Shown here in pieces: positions 9,473 to 19,362 of a DNA stretch of 64,000 nt. Position 1 is the stretch's first letter. Each line of letters starts with the position of its first letter. The stretch comes from JBCCDY01 sp039030555. GTDB lineage: Bacteria; Bacteroidota; Bacteroidia; Cytophagales; Cyclobacteriaceae. The DNA is taken from assembly GCA_039030555.1 (NCBI GenBank), contig JBCCDY010000013.1, positions 62,001 through 126,000 on the forward strand, given 5' to 3'. A program made the translations under genes and the position numbers. The notes below the pieces were generated by a model. It saw only the letters and a list, made by a program, of their open reading frames with translations, ran no database searches and had not been told where the DNA came from.

Positions 9473-10252
9473 ATGGAAAAAACGATAGCACAAAAACTTG
9501 AAGCCCTTTTAAAACTTCAATCCATTGATTCCAAAAGAGATGAGATCATAAAAGTAAGGGGAGCACTTCCTGACGAGGTAAGTGACTTAGAAGATGAGAT
9601 AGAGGGCTACAAAACAAGGATAGAGAACTATCAAAAAGATATTGATACTACTGAGGCCGATATAGAAAGTCACAGGACAGGTATTAAAAATTCAGAAGCT
9701 CTTGCAAAGAAGTACGAAGAGCAGCAAATGAATGTTAGAAATAATCGTGAATACGATGCTATAACGAAGGAAATAGAACTTCAGCAGCTCGAAGTTCAAA
9801 TTCATGAGAAGAAGATCAAGGAGTCTTACGAAAAAATTGAAGCCAAAAAAGGTGAAATCGAAAATACTCAAGGTATTTTAGATGAAAGACAAAAGGATTT
9901 AGATTCGAAGAAAAACGAACTCGATTCAATTGTAGCTGAAAGTGAAGAAGAAGAGAAAAAGCTTCAAAAAGACTTTGACAAGGCTTTAAAAAGTGTTGAA
10001 GATCGATTAGCTAATTCTTATCAGCGTATTCGAAACAATGCCCGAAACGGACTGGCAGTAGTTACTGTTAAAAGAGGTGCATGTGGCGGATGTTTCAATA
10101 TGGTTCCTCCACAAAGGCAAGTTGATATCCGGGAAAAGAAGAAAATTATTGTGTGTGAGCACTGTGGACGAATTTTAGCTGGTGTTGATGATGAGATAGA
10201 GGAAGAGAAGCCAAAAAGAAAGACTACAAGAAAGAAAAAGGCTACAACCTAA
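9473..10252 (+). CDS. Coiled-coil protein with C4 zinc ribbon
   Basis: 259 residues: a long N-terminal coiled coil (about 5-190, heptad-like E/K-rich) and a C-terminal zinc ribbon with paired CGGC and CEHC motifs (about 203-225), then a Lys-rich basic tail. Family is the zf-RING_7/CT398-like group, seen in most Bacteroidota next to the Nif3 gene. Suggested nucleic-acid or secretion-related roles elsewhere are not proven here. Followed by a strong terminator. Confidence 0.88.
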   Translation: MEKTIAQKLEALLKLQSIDSKRDEIIKVRGALPDEVSDLEDEIEGYKTRIENYQKDIDTTEADIESHRTGIKNSEALAKKYEEQQMNVRNNREYDAITKEIELQQLEVQIHEKKIKESYEKIEAKKGEIENTQGILDERQKDLDSKKNELDSIVAESEEEEKKLQKDFDKALKSVEDRLANSYQRIRNNARNGLAVVTVKRGACGGCFNMVPPQRQVDIREKKKIIVCEHCGRILAGVDDEIEEEKPKRKTTRKKKATT

Positions 10253-10273
10253 GCTTGTAACATAAATTTGATT

Positions 10274-10310
10274 AAAGTCCCACCTCAACATATTGAGGCG
10301 GGACTTTTTT
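10274..10310 (+). terminator. Rho-independent terminator
   Basis: Near-perfect hairpin: AAAGTCCCACCTCAA pairs with TTGAGGCGGGACTTT around an ACATA loop, followed by a T-run. Ends the Nif3/zinc-ribbon operon. Confidence 0.9.
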
Positions 10311-10760
10311 GTGTCTAATAAATAGGGTGTCCTTGTTAATTCATTTTTTGTCCTCTAACCGGACTGCTCTTCATTTTTGGCTTGACCCAAAAACGAAGCA
10401 AAAAAATCAAGGCTGTTCTCGAACCTCGATATCAGCCCTTTCCCTTTAATTTTGAGGTTTTGTGATTTGTATATTCAATACCAAATAAGTCATCAGGCAG
10501 CGTGAAACGCATTTTTGGATACAAATCGATTGTCAAGGATGCCTTAAATACCACTTGGGTTCTAATTTCCTAATAAAAATTCCAGAATCCATTATCTTTT
10601 ATGATGTTTAGTGCCGTCGTCAACTATAGACGAATCAAAAGATATTTCTTCCTTTGAGTGTGATCAAAACATTGATATTAAATATAAACTAAGAAGGCAA
10701 ATTCTTTTTTTATATAATCGTAGTTCGCATAAGGTTGGGACAGTGGGTCTTGACTTCTGT
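10311..10760 (+). other. Intergenic region with an inverted repeat
   Basis: 450 bases without a plausible gene. It contains an inverted repeat, CTTCATTTTTGG (10369-10380) against CCAAAAACGAAG (10387-10398), one mismatch, loop CTTGAC, embedded in a GGCTTGACC...TCAAGGC context. This resembles dispersed intergenic repeats of Cytophagales; copy number cannot be judged from one window. The rest looks like unconstrained sequence or decayed DNA. Confidence 0.45.
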
Positions 10761-11375
10761 TTACTTTAAATGGGCAATATCATCAAACTTCTTAACCTGA
10801 TAAACGGACCCCGTATATACAAGGTGGTACAAACATAGATTATGATGGCTGAAAACATCCATTACGCTTAACTCATAATTCAACAGATAACTCAGCAAAA
10901 TTCTCATAGCCCTACCGTGCATACAAACCAATACTTTATTTGAAGGGTCTTCCAGAATAATATTCCACGCTTCCTTTTGACGTTCTAAAACATCAAGTGG
11001 GCTTTCTCCACCTTCTATTCTATGCTCCAGATTACCATTCTTCCACGATTCTACCATCGTGAGATAGTCATTATGGTCCTCCAGAGAAAATGACTTTCCC
11101 TCTTTATTACCCCAATCGATTTCGTCTAACCCCTCCAGAGCCGTATGCTCTAAACCTTTGTTCAGGAAGCCTTCCACAGATTGATGCGTTCGTTGTAAAG
11201 CACTGGTGTACACTTTATCAAAATTTTCATGCTCATAGTATGCAAAGAATTTAGCCGCCTGGCTTCTTCCCGTTTTATTCAGTGGAGCATCAATTCCCCT
11301 ACCTTGAACTTTTCCGTTCTTATTATAGTCGGTTTCTCCATGCCTGGTGAGGTATATCTCTTTCTTTTTAACCAT
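10761..11375 (-). CDS. Histidine phosphatase family protein
   Basis: 204 residues with the catalytic TRHGETDYN motif near the N-terminus (residues about 9-17) and the second catalytic His in VCMHGRAMRILLSYLL. Cytosolic phosphoglycerate-mutase-like fold; members include CobC, PhoE-type phosphatases and true mutases. The short length argues against a glycolytic mutase. Specific substrate unknown. Divergent from the thioesterase gene. Confidence 0.88.
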   Translation of the reverse strand: MVKKKEIYLTRHGETDYNKNGKVQGRGIDAPLNKTGRSQAAKFFAYYEHENFDKVYTSALQRTHQSVEGFLNKGLEHTALEGLDEIDWGNKEGKSFSLEDHNDYLTMVESWKNGNLEHRIEGGESPLDVLERQKEAWNIILEDPSNKVLVCMHGRAMRILLSYLLNYELSVMDVFSHHNLCLYHLVYTGSVYQVKKFDDIAHLK

Positions 11376-11428
11376 TTGTTTCGTTACTTCCTCTGCCTCT
11401 AAAAGTATTACTAAGTTTTTTTCTATCC

Positions 11429-11845
11429 ATGTTTAACACTGAAATTCCTTTAGATAAAGTAAACGCCATGAACAAAAATACCATCATGGAACAGATCGGT
11501 ATTGAGTTCACTGAAATTAGTAAAGATTACCTCACTGCCAGGATGCCTGTCGACCACAGGACCCACCAACCTTTTGGTATTTTGCATGGTGGTGCTTCGG
11601 TAGTTCTAGCAGAAAGTCTGGGAAGTGTCGCCTCGACTTTAGTGACTAATCCTAAGGAAGAAGCCTGCGTCGGCCTTGAAATCAACGCAAACCACATTAG
11701 GAGTGTAAAAGAAGGCTATGTGACCGGGAAAGTGCAAGCACTACACGTTGGGCGAAGGACTCACATCTGGGAGATCAAGATCTATAATGAAGAAGATAAG
11801 TTGGTTTGCGTAAGCAGAATTACGATTGCTGTTATCAAAAAATAG
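11429..11845 (+). CDS. Hotdog-fold acyl-CoA thioesterase (MenI/YdiI-like)
   Basis: 138 residues. The PaaI-type motif FGILHGGASVVLAESLGS (about residues 50-67) carries the catalytic Glu. Closest type is the 1,4-dihydroxy-2-naphthoyl-CoA hydrolase group of menaquinone synthesis, consistent with a menC-like gene about 7 kb away, but other acyl-CoA substrates are possible. Possible start is the first ATG or MNKNTIMEQ eleven codons later; the latter resembles the family's usual N-terminus. Confidence 0.8.
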   Translation: MFNTEIPLDKVNAMNKNTIMEQIGIEFTEISKDYLTARMPVDHRTHQPFGILHGGASVVLAESLGSVASTLVTNPKEEACVGLEINANHIRSVKEGYVTGKVQALHVGRRTHIWEIKIYNEEDKLVCVSRITIAVIKK

Positions 11846-11856
11846 ATCCAGCAGTT

Positions 11857-12258
11857 CTATCTATTCACAAAATCCTGACTTTTTAATGTTTTTCTAAATT
11901 CTCCAGGCTTTTTATCATTCATTAATTGAAGCGGGCCTTTAATACTGATAAGTTCTTCAAAATGCTTTTCCCGCTTTGAGAATTGAACACTATCCCCGAA
12001 CGTAGTAATGAGAATGATATCAGTAGAATCCGTAGAGTTATTGGCATCGGTGTTTTCTAAAAACTGAAAAGAATCAATGTAATCTTTTTCCAAAGCCATT
12101 TCTCGTAAAACCTTCCAGTTGTTCTGATAGTAGTAAACCGCTTCTTCCAGATTATTATTCAGAACTTGGACATGATCTATCGATGATATCTTTACATTCT
12201 GAGCCAAAGAAAAAGTACTCACCCAAAATAGGAGAGCACTTAAAATGATCGTTTTCAT
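11857..12258 (-). CDS. Small secreted protein of unknown function
   Basis: 133 residues with a clear signal peptide (MKTIILSALLFWVSTFSLA-Q). The mature part is short, mixed and without recognisable motif. It sits 15 bases downstream of the Prc protease gene on the same strand, so it is probably cotranscribed. Function unknown. Confidence 0.6.
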   Translation of the reverse strand: MKTIILSALLFWVSTFSLAQNVKISSIDHVQVLNNNLEEAVYYYQNNWKVLREMALEKDYIDSFQFLENTDANNSTDSTDIILITTFGDSVQFSKREKHFEELISIKGPLQLMNDKKPGEFRKTLKSQDFVNR

Positions 12259-12273
12259 AAGTTGATGTATGGC

Positions 12274-14373
12274 TTAAGTTTCTTCCAGGTTGTCCAAAAC
12301 CTTCAAAGCCTCGTCCACATAAATATCACGCTTAAGCGCTCTATGAAGACGTTCCGCTCGCTCTAACTTCACGGAATCTTTTTCTTCCTCCATACGGTCT
12401 ACTTCTAAAGAAAACACTTCAATGCCTTCAATCTCTTCACTGAGGGCTTTGAATTTCTCATTCTCTTTTTTCAGTCTTTCCCTTTCTGCTTTGTAGTCAT
12501 TATAGTTCAAAGTATATTCTGTTTTGTCGCGCTGAACTTTCAGATTTTCAGCATTCTCATAAACCAATTGAAACTTAGGATTGCTTTCTACCCTACTCAT
12601 ACTCAACTCCTTCACAGCCGCAATTTCTTCGGGTGATAATTCTGACTTGTTAAAGTCAGCAGGTCTTATCTCATCCCATGGAATTGGATAGTCAAGATCT
12701 TTTTCACCATAGTCAATAAAAGTATAGCGATCAGGCAGAGCGATATCCGGTTTCACACCTTTCAATTGGTTGGTACTTCCGTCGATGCGATAAAATTTCT
12801 GGGTCGTTAAGAAAATTGAACCGAATGGTTTTATTTCATTATATCCTCTCAACACATCATCAAAATTGATCTGTCTTTGAACCGTACCTTTACCGAAGGT
12901 ATGATTACCACTACCAATGATTACCGCCCGACCGTAATCCTGCATGGCAGCAGCCATAATTTCAGACGCAGATGCACTGAAAGAGTTTACCAAGATGATC
13001 AAGGGGCCATCATAATAAACCGTAGGATCTTCGTCTTCTAAAACCAAGGGAGCAGCTCCTCTTGATTTTACCTGGACGACTGGCCCTTGTTCTATAAATA
13101 AACCTGCCATTTCCACGACATCAGCTAGCGAGCCCCCTCCATTATTTCTAAGATCCAGTATAAGGGACTCCGCACCCTCACCTTTGAGCTTTATGATCTC
13201 TTTACGTACATCAACGGCACATCTCCTTCCCTCTCCCTCAGAGGCATTGAAATCAGCATAGAAAGAAGGTAATTTTATGTAGCCCACACGATCATCTCCT
13301 TCCTCAATCAGAGCAGATTTAGCATAAGTCTGCTCAAATATTACAATATCCCTTACGATTGGGATATCCTGAATAAGTCCATCAATCTTCATTACATTTA
13401 GGATGACCTTGGTGTCCTTTTTTCCTCTGATCAACTGTACGGCATCGTCGATACGCATACCCACGATATCCACTGGCTCCTCGCCGTCCTGTGCAACTTT
13501 CAGTATACGGTCACCTGTTTCAAGGTCTCCCTGTCTCCATGAAGCGCTACCAGGGACTATGCTTTCTACCGTGATATAACCATCTTTTTCCTGAAGCCTG
13601 GCTCCTATGCCTTCCAGTTTCCCTGAGAATTCAATATCGAAATCCTGCTTTGCTTTTGGTGCATAATAAACCGTATGGGGATCAAAAACACCGGTGATTG
13701 CATTAAGGTAGTCCGACAGACGATCCCTTTTTTCAAGTTTCTCCAAACGACTAAACCAATCATCGAAATTCTCTTTGACTTTTTCTCTGGCAACGGCTTC
13801 ATTCTCTTTAAAAGAATTTTTCTTTTTCTCATTGCTCAGATCTGAGCTGGTAACGTTCAGATCGTAAAGCCTACTTAGTGTGTAGTATTTTGAAAATTTT
13901 CTCCATCGATCTTTCAGAGCTTCTTCGTCTTCGGCATAAGGGATTTTTTCGAAATCAAATTCCATAGACTCATTTTCTTTGAAATCGAAAGGGTCAGCAA
14001 GGGCTTCATTATAAAAGGTTTTAACCTGACTGATCCTATTGGATAGAATTTCATAGGAAAGATCCAGAAACTGGAAAGTTCCTCCGTTAACCTGGTCATC
14101 AATTAAATACTGATACGACTTTAGTTTTTCATAATCCTTCTTAGTTAAAAAAAGCTTATTGACATCTACTTTTTTTAAGTAGAGCTCGAATACACTCTTC
14201 GAAAAGTCATTATCGATCTCTTTAGGTTCAAAATGTGCCTGTTGTAAGCCTTGAACTAATATCCTTAATAAAATGGCATTCTTTTCATCACTATTTTCCT
14301 GTGAACCCAGACAGCCAAAAAAGAACATAAAAACAAGGGCCAAAATGGAAGTTCTCAATCTCATAAATCTCAT
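12274..14373 (-). CDS. prc: Tail-specific carboxy-terminal processing protease Prc/Tsp
   Basis: 699 residues with a lipoprotein-like signal (hydrophobic core ending FFFGC). An N-terminal Tsp domain precedes a PDZ domain (about 240-330), then the S41 peptidase with the strand LILDLRNNGGGSL and the nucleophile Ser in SFSASASEIMA; the general-base Lys lies in FGKGTVQR. A long coiled C-terminal domain follows. Length matches E. coli Prc-type proteins. It degrades or trims periplasmic proteins from the C-terminus. Confidence 0.92.
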   Translation of the reverse strand: MRFMRLRTSILALVFMFFFGCLGSQENSDEKNAILLRILVQGLQQAHFEPKEIDNDFSKSVFELYLKKVDVNKLFLTKKDYEKLKSYQYLIDDQVNGGTFQFLDLSYEILSNRISQVKTFYNEALADPFDFKENESMEFDFEKIPYAEDEEALKDRWRKFSKYYTLSRLYDLNVTSSDLSNEKKKNSFKENEAVAREKVKENFDDWFSRLEKLEKRDRLSDYLNAITGVFDPHTVYYAPKAKQDFDIEFSGKLEGIGARLQEKDGYITVESIVPGSASWRQGDLETGDRILKVAQDGEEPVDIVGMRIDDAVQLIRGKKDTKVILNVMKIDGLIQDIPIVRDIVIFEQTYAKSALIEEGDDRVGYIKLPSFYADFNASEGEGRRCAVDVRKEIIKLKGEGAESLILDLRNNGGGSLADVVEMAGLFIEQGPVVQVKSRGAAPLVLEDEDPTVYYDGPLIILVNSFSASASEIMAAAMQDYGRAVIIGSGNHTFGKGTVQRQINFDDVLRGYNEIKPFGSIFLTTQKFYRIDGSTNQLKGVKPDIALPDRYTFIDYGEKDLDYPIPWDEIRPADFNKSELSPEEIAAVKELSMSRVESNPKFQLVYENAENLKVQRDKTEYTLNYNDYKAERERLKKENEKFKALSEEIEGIEVFSLEVDRMEEEKDSVKLERAERLHRALKRDIYVDEALKVLDNLEET

Positions 14374-14458
14374 ATTAACATCTGATAATTAGATAACGCA
14401 TGAACCCTACGAAGTGTTAATTATTTACACGAAGAACCCATAGCGGTTATGAACGAAA

Positions 14459-15778
14459 TTATGCTTTTTCGGAAGTTCGTTCGGCTTCCTGAACGTTCAT
14501 CGTAAATTTCACCAATTTACCAATAGTCAAACCTTGTACCAAAATAGAGAATACAACTACGCTGTAGGTCAAAGCAATGATCAATCCAGTTACATCGTAG
14601 CCATTCACCTCATACTCCGGAAGGGAAAGTGCCAGCGCCACAGAAATCCCTCCTCGCAATCCCCCCCAGGTCAAAATGGAAATGGTAAATTTTTCAAATT
14701 TTCGCTTAATGGACAAAAACATAATCGGAAGCCATACCCCGATTAAACGTCCTAAAAGAACTACACCGATGCCAATCATCCCTACCGTAAAGTAATCCAC
14801 CCGGAATTTGGTGGAGATGTAAATCATTTCCAGGCCTATCAAAATGAAAAGTATCGCATTTAGTGCTTCATCAACTAAATGCCAGAATTTATATACATAT
14901 TCACCTGTCACTTTTTCCTCCTTCTGAACACTGCCTTTTTGGCTCAAAAACAGTCCCATGACCACCATAGCCAATGGTCCTGAAACGTGAATAAGCTCCG
15001 CTGTTTTCGTACCGGCCATAACTAGGGAAAGTGTGATCAGGACTTCTAATTCAACATGATCATTGGAAATAATCTTTAACAGTTGGAAACCTACCCAGCC
15101 TAGAGCCAGCCCCAGGGAAAGGCCTCCTCCTACTTCAACCAAAAAAAGTGTTAATACGCTTAACGGATTTATACCTTCATCATGGCCACCGCCGTGACCG
15201 CTCAATTCAGGGAAGGCAATTCCGAAAATCGTAAGAAATACCACCACACCGATACCATCATTAAATAGAGACTCTCCTGCTATTTTAATCTCCATGTTCT
15301 TTGAGACTCCGAGTTTTTTCACAAGCGATAAAACAGCGATTGGATCTGTTGGGGAGATTAAGGCCCCGAATAGTAAACAAATGATGAACTCAACGGGCAG
15401 TTCCATTAAGGAGAACACATAGTACATCAGCGAGCCCACAATGAAGGTTGAGATCAGTACACCAGCAGTAGCTAACAATAATATCGTCCACTTTTCTTCT
15501 CTAAGTGTCTTCAAATCAACCTCCAAAGCGCCTGCAAAGAGTAGAAAACTCAACATCACATTCAAAAGGACCTCTGTAAACTCAAACTTGGTCATAATGT
15601 CAATGGCTGCCTGTTGCAGTTCCGGGATGAAATAGCCTGCTATGATTATGGTAACAGACATCGTCATAGCCAAAATCATTAGACCAATGGTGGAAGGAAG
15701 CTTGAGAAAATGAATATTCAAATAGGTGAAAGCAGCTGCAAGCACCACCAAAAGGGTGATCAGGTCTAAAGCACTCAT
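14459..15778 (-). CDS. CPA1-family Na+/H+ antiporter
   Basis: 439 residues with about 12 membrane spans. Family motifs include GALISPTDPIAVLSL (about 140-154) and GESLFNDGIGVVVF, containing the Asp pair used for cation/proton exchange, and GGLRGGISVALALSLP near the C-terminus. Inner-membrane exporter of Na+ in exchange for H+, suited to a marine or saline lifestyle (inference). Monocistronic. Confidence 0.92.
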   Translation of the reverse strand: MSALDLITLLVVLAAAFTYLNIHFLKLPSTIGLMILAMTMSVTIIIAGYFIPELQQAAIDIMTKFEFTEVLLNVMLSFLLFAGALEVDLKTLREEKWTILLLATAGVLISTFIVGSLMYYVFSLMELPVEFIICLLFGALISPTDPIAVLSLVKKLGVSKNMEIKIAGESLFNDGIGVVVFLTIFGIAFPELSGHGGGHDEGINPLSVLTLFLVEVGGGLSLGLALGWVGFQLLKIISNDHVELEVLITLSLVMAGTKTAELIHVSGPLAMVVMGLFLSQKGSVQKEEKVTGEYVYKFWHLVDEALNAILFILIGLEMIYISTKFRVDYFTVGMIGIGVVLLGRLIGVWLPIMFLSIKRKFEKFTISILTWGGLRGGISVALALSLPEYEVNGYDVTGLIIALTYSVVVFSILVQGLTIGKLVKFTMNVQEAERTSEKA

Positions 15779-15956
15779 AATGAAGAGTTTATTTTAAGGG
15801 TGCTCTGAAATTATCAATAAATCAGCGAATACAAAACTTGTGGTCTATAAGCAGGACGTATTATTCAGATTAAATAAAGAATGTTCGCTGAACATAGAAA
15901 AAATCAGACTTCTTTATTAATTAGATTCAATGCTACTTAATTCAAGTTTGATCAGG

Positions 15957-16904
15957 CTAGGCTTCTAAAAGCATAGCTCCATAAGAATACCCTCCACCGA
16001 AAACTGTCATGACAATGATGTCATCTTTTTTAATGGAATCCCACTTCTCTGCTAAACCGATACCACAGCCTGCACAGCCTGTATTTCCTAGATAGGTTAC
16101 ATTAGTCACTGCCTTGCTTTCGTCTATCCCCAGATTTTGAGCTACGTTCTTCGTAATTCTCAGATTGGCCTGATGCGGAATTAAGTAGGTTAGATCGTCA
16201 ACGGAATATCCATTTTCATCCAGGATTTCCTTGGTGGATTTAGCCATATAATTGCAGGCATGTAAAAACACATCCCTTCCACCCGGCATTTGAATGCCCC
16301 CGTCGAATGGTTTCAAAGAAACTCCGTTCATGGCTTGCCCAACATTTCCGGCGCCCGCTGTCGTTATCTTTTTAATCTTTAGACTCTTTTCTCCAGAGCG
16401 TTCCTTAGAGATTAAAAGTGCAGCAGCTCCATCACCCCAAAGGTGACCAGATTTGGGGTCTTGAGCATTGTAATAAGCTGAATTGTGATCGGAAACGACA
16501 ACCAAGGCAGTGCTGGCTTTGCCCATCGCAAAATAACCTTCTACAATTTCGACTGCGTTAAGCAAGGTCGAGCAAGCTGAAGAAATGGTGACGACGGGTA
16601 TTTCGGAACAATCCAAAAAATTCTGGATCGCATGACCCATCGTGGTTACCGTATCATAGGCGGTATAGGTGCCCGCAACAACGAGATCAATTTCCTGTGC
16701 TGACAGTTTTGGTTCCTGTTCGATAAGGGATCTGGTCGCCTCTACCGACATAGTGTGAGAGTTTTCTCCCTCCTTAGCTTTACGTCGTTCTTTAATCCCT
16801 GTACGTTCCAAAATCCAATCTTCCGTAAGGCCGTTGAGTGGCTCAAAAAATGCATTTGGAATCCTTAATTCAGGAACATAATAGGAAACCCGGTTGATAA
16901 ACAT
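15957..16904 (-). CDS. 3-oxoacyl-ACP synthase III (KAS III, FabH-like)
   Basis: 315 residues if started at MFINRVSYYVP; an upstream in-frame Met would add a hydrophobic extension not typical of the family. Catalytic residues are visible: Cys in ISSACSTLLN, His in IPHQANLRI and Asn in YLGNTGCAG. KAS III enzymes prime fatty-acid or polyketide chains by condensing an acyl-CoA with malonyl-ACP. Stand-alone and not with other fab genes, so a specialised role is possible. The doubled Cys in GNTGCAGCGIGL is slightly unusual. Confidence 0.85.
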   Translation of the reverse strand: MFINRVSYYVPELRIPNAFFEPLNGLTEDWILERTGIKERRKAKEGENSHTMSVEATRSLIEQEPKLSAQEIDLVVAGTYTAYDTVTTMGHAIQNFLDCSEIPVVTISSACSTLLNAVEIVEGYFAMGKASTALVVVSDHNSAYYNAQDPKSGHLWGDGAAALLISKERSGEKSLKIKKITTAGAGNVGQAMNGVSLKPFDGGIQMPGGRDVFLHACNYMAKSTKEILDENGYSVDDLTYLIPHQANLRITKNVAQNLGIDESKAVTNVTYLGNTGCAGCGIGLAEKWDSIKKDDIIVMTVFGGGYSYGAMLLEA

Positions 16905-16991
16905 ATAGGCGTAAATTACACTTGAATAATAATGAAGAGCAAATTTAAGGAAACCCAATAATTAAAAAACAGATTAGGTGTTTTATTAACA

Positions 16992-18218
16992 TTAAATTAA
17001 TGAAGAGTTGTTTTTCGGAATCAGAAGGGAACTATCACCATAACTTAGGAATCTATAATCAGAATTTAAAGCCTCTTCATATACCTTTTCCCAATCCTCA
17101 CCGATGAATGAAGCGATCAGAAGTATGAGTGTCGATCCTGGTAAATGAAAATTAGTCACTAATGCTTTGACAATCCTGAATGTATAACCCGGCATCAGGA
17201 ATATTTCCGTTACGCCGTGTATCGAATCAACTTCTAGCTCGTCCATCTTTTTTAAAACGGCCTTGATGGAATCTTCTACGGAAACATTCTTCTGAGTTTC
17301 TTGATAAGGATACAGTTTTTCAATGAAGAATTCAGCGCCTGGATCGTTCAGCAGTTTTACTCCGTACCAGTACGTACTTTCCAGCGTTCGAACTGAAGTG
17401 GTTCCCACAGCAACCAACAGCTTTTCTCCCGTTAGAATATCTTTCAGATTTTTTCTTGATATGATTACCCTCTCCGAATGCATGGGATGCTCCGTAACCT
17501 CATTGGTACTGATGGGCTGAAAAGTTCCGGCACTCACGTGAAGCGTCAACTCTGATATTGTGGTGTTTTTATCTTTGAGGTTCTGAATAACTTCTTCCGT
17601 AAAATGAAGTCCTGCGGTTGGGGCCGCTACGGCTCCATCGTTCTTTGAATAAACCGTTTGATAAGTCTTACGATCCTCTTCCTCCGCCGCTCTGTGGATG
17701 TAAGGGGGCAAAGGGGTTTTACCTAAAGCTTCCAATACTTCAGAGAAACTAAATTGTTCAGCATCCCAGGAAATAATCACTTCCTGCTTCGCCCGGTCTT
17801 TGAGATCCGCTTTCACTTTGACTGCGATCCCATCTATCGAAACTTCTGAAAATAAAGGCTCTTCCTTCCATTTTTTCAGGTTTCCAATCATGCACTTCCA
17901 GATCACCTGTCCCTTTTCTAGCATGACTTTCGATATTTCCCGAAGCTCACCCATCGGTTCGGTCAGAAAGATCTCTATTCTGGCACCTGTCGTTTTATAG
18001 AATTCAATTCTTGCGGGAATTACTTTGGTATCATTGAAAAATAAGGTGCAGCCCTTAGGAAGTAAATCTGGAAGGTCATAAAAGTGCTTATGATTGATCG
18101 TGCCTTTGCTATAAACCAATAATTTGGAATGATCCCGCTTTTCGGCCGGATATTCAGCGATGCGATCTTTAGGAAGATCGTAATTATAATCTTCGAGTTT
18201 AATATCTGAAATCTGCAT
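16992..18218 (-). CDS. queA: S-adenosylmethionine:tRNA ribosyltransferase-isomerase QueA
   Basis: 408 residues. Signature blocks: DYNLP-like start YNYDLPKDRIAEYP, FNDTKVIPAR, AAPTAGLHFT and NFHLPGSTLILL. QueA transfers the ribose of SAM to preQ1 in tRNA to form epoxyqueuosine in the cytosol. Slightly longer than the E. coli enzyme (356), as usual in Bacteroidota. Monocistronic here. Confidence 0.95.
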   Translation of the reverse strand: MQISDIKLEDYNYDLPKDRIAEYPAEKRDHSKLLVYSKGTINHKHFYDLPDLLPKGCTLFFNDTKVIPARIEFYKTTGARIEIFLTEPMGELREISKVMLEKGQVIWKCMIGNLKKWKEEPLFSEVSIDGIAVKVKADLKDRAKQEVIISWDAEQFSFSEVLEALGKTPLPPYIHRAAEEEDRKTYQTVYSKNDGAVAAPTAGLHFTEEVIQNLKDKNTTISELTLHVSAGTFQPISTNEVTEHPMHSERVIISRKNLKDILTGEKLLVAVGTTSVRTLESTYWYGVKLLNDPGAEFFIEKLYPYQETQKNVSVEDSIKAVLKKMDELEVDSIHGVTEIFLMPGYTFRIVKALVTNFHLPGSTLILLIASFIGEDWEKVYEEALNSDYRFLSYGDSSLLIPKNNSSLI

Positions 18219-18300
18219 AGTAGAATTCTTAAAACAAACTTATATCAATTCGATTACTTGCTGTAGATAATTTCAAAAACTTAATCAACTTAGCGGAACC

Positions 18301-19362
18301 ATGAACGCTACATTTAAAAAACATAAGCTTCAGTTCAAATTCAATGCTGGAACCAGCAGAGGTGTATTAAAAGAAAAAAATACCTGTTTTTTGAAGTTGC
18401 TCAATCCCAAAAATGAAATCTCCGGATTCGGTGAATGTGGGCCATTGGTTGGTTTAAGCATCGACGATATTGACTACGGTGATGAGTTACAAGCTTTTTG
18501 CAAGTCTATTGAGGCAAATAAAGACTTCAATTTCGAAGCAATTTTAGGATCAATCCCGGTGAATCGACCGGCACTCAAATTTGCCTTTGAAACGGCCTGG
18601 TATGATCTTAAAAATGGAGGAACAAAAACCATATTTAGAAATGATTTTTCTTCCGGAAAAGAAAAGATCTCGATCAACGGACTGGTGTGGATGGGGAAAC
18701 CTGATTTTATGAAACAACAGATCAGGGCTAAGATTGAAGAGGGATACAACTGCATCAAGATCAAGATTGGGGCAATTGATTTCGAAGAAGAACTTAAGCT
18801 TTTGAAAATGATCCGTTCGGAATTCTCCAAAGATCAAATGATCATCAGGGTGGATGCCAATGAAGCATTCACCCCTAAAGAAGCTTTTGAAAAGCTTTCC
18901 AGAATGAAAGATCTAGATATCCATTCCATTGAACAACCCATCAAAAGGAATCAGTGGGTAAAAATGAACGAGCTAGTAGCCTCTGATCTCATTCCAATAG
19001 CTTTGGATGAAGAACTCATCCAACCCAGGACATTTGAAGAAAAAAATGAGCTATTAAGAAGCATGCAACCACAGTACATCATTTTGAAGCCTACCCTTTT
19101 GGGAGGTTTTAACTCCTGCGATGAATGGATAAAAGCCGCTGAAGAAAACAATATTAGTTGGTGGATCACCTCTGCTTTAGAATCTAACATTGGCTTGAAT
19201 GCTATTTGTCAATATACTTATGAAAAAGGAGCTACTGGCCATCAAGGGCTGGGAACAGGGCAGCTTTATCATAATAATATTGATTCGCCATTGACCATTG
19301 AACGAGGTCATATTTTTATAGATCAAACGAAAGCATGGGATGCTTCTGTCTTCGATCATTAG
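18301..19362 (+). CDS. menC: Enolase-superfamily enzyme, probable o-succinylbenzoate synthase
   Basis: 353 residues. Muconate-lactonizing/enolase pattern: catalytic Lys pair in CIKIKIG (about 162-168), metal ligands in RVDANEAF, HSIEQPI and ALDEEL, and a C-terminal Lys in ILKPTLLGG. Gene order and length fit MenC of Bacteroidota (menaquinone path), but dipeptide epimerases share the pattern, so the substrate is moderately certain. Divergent from queA. Confidence 0.75.
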   Translation: MNATFKKHKLQFKFNAGTSRGVLKEKNTCFLKLLNPKNEISGFGECGPLVGLSIDDIDYGDELQAFCKSIEANKDFNFEAILGSIPVNRPALKFAFETAWYDLKNGGTKTIFRNDFSSGKEKISINGLVWMGKPDFMKQQIRAKIEEGYNCIKIKIGAIDFEEELKLLKMIRSEFSKDQMIIRVDANEAFTPKEAFEKLSRMKDLDIHSIEQPIKRNQWVKMNELVASDLIPIALDEELIQPRTFEEKNELLRSMQPQYIILKPTLLGGFNSCDEWIKAAEENNISWWITSALESNIGLNAICQYTYEKGATGHQGLGTGQLYHNNIDSPLTIERGHIFIDQTKAWDASVFDH

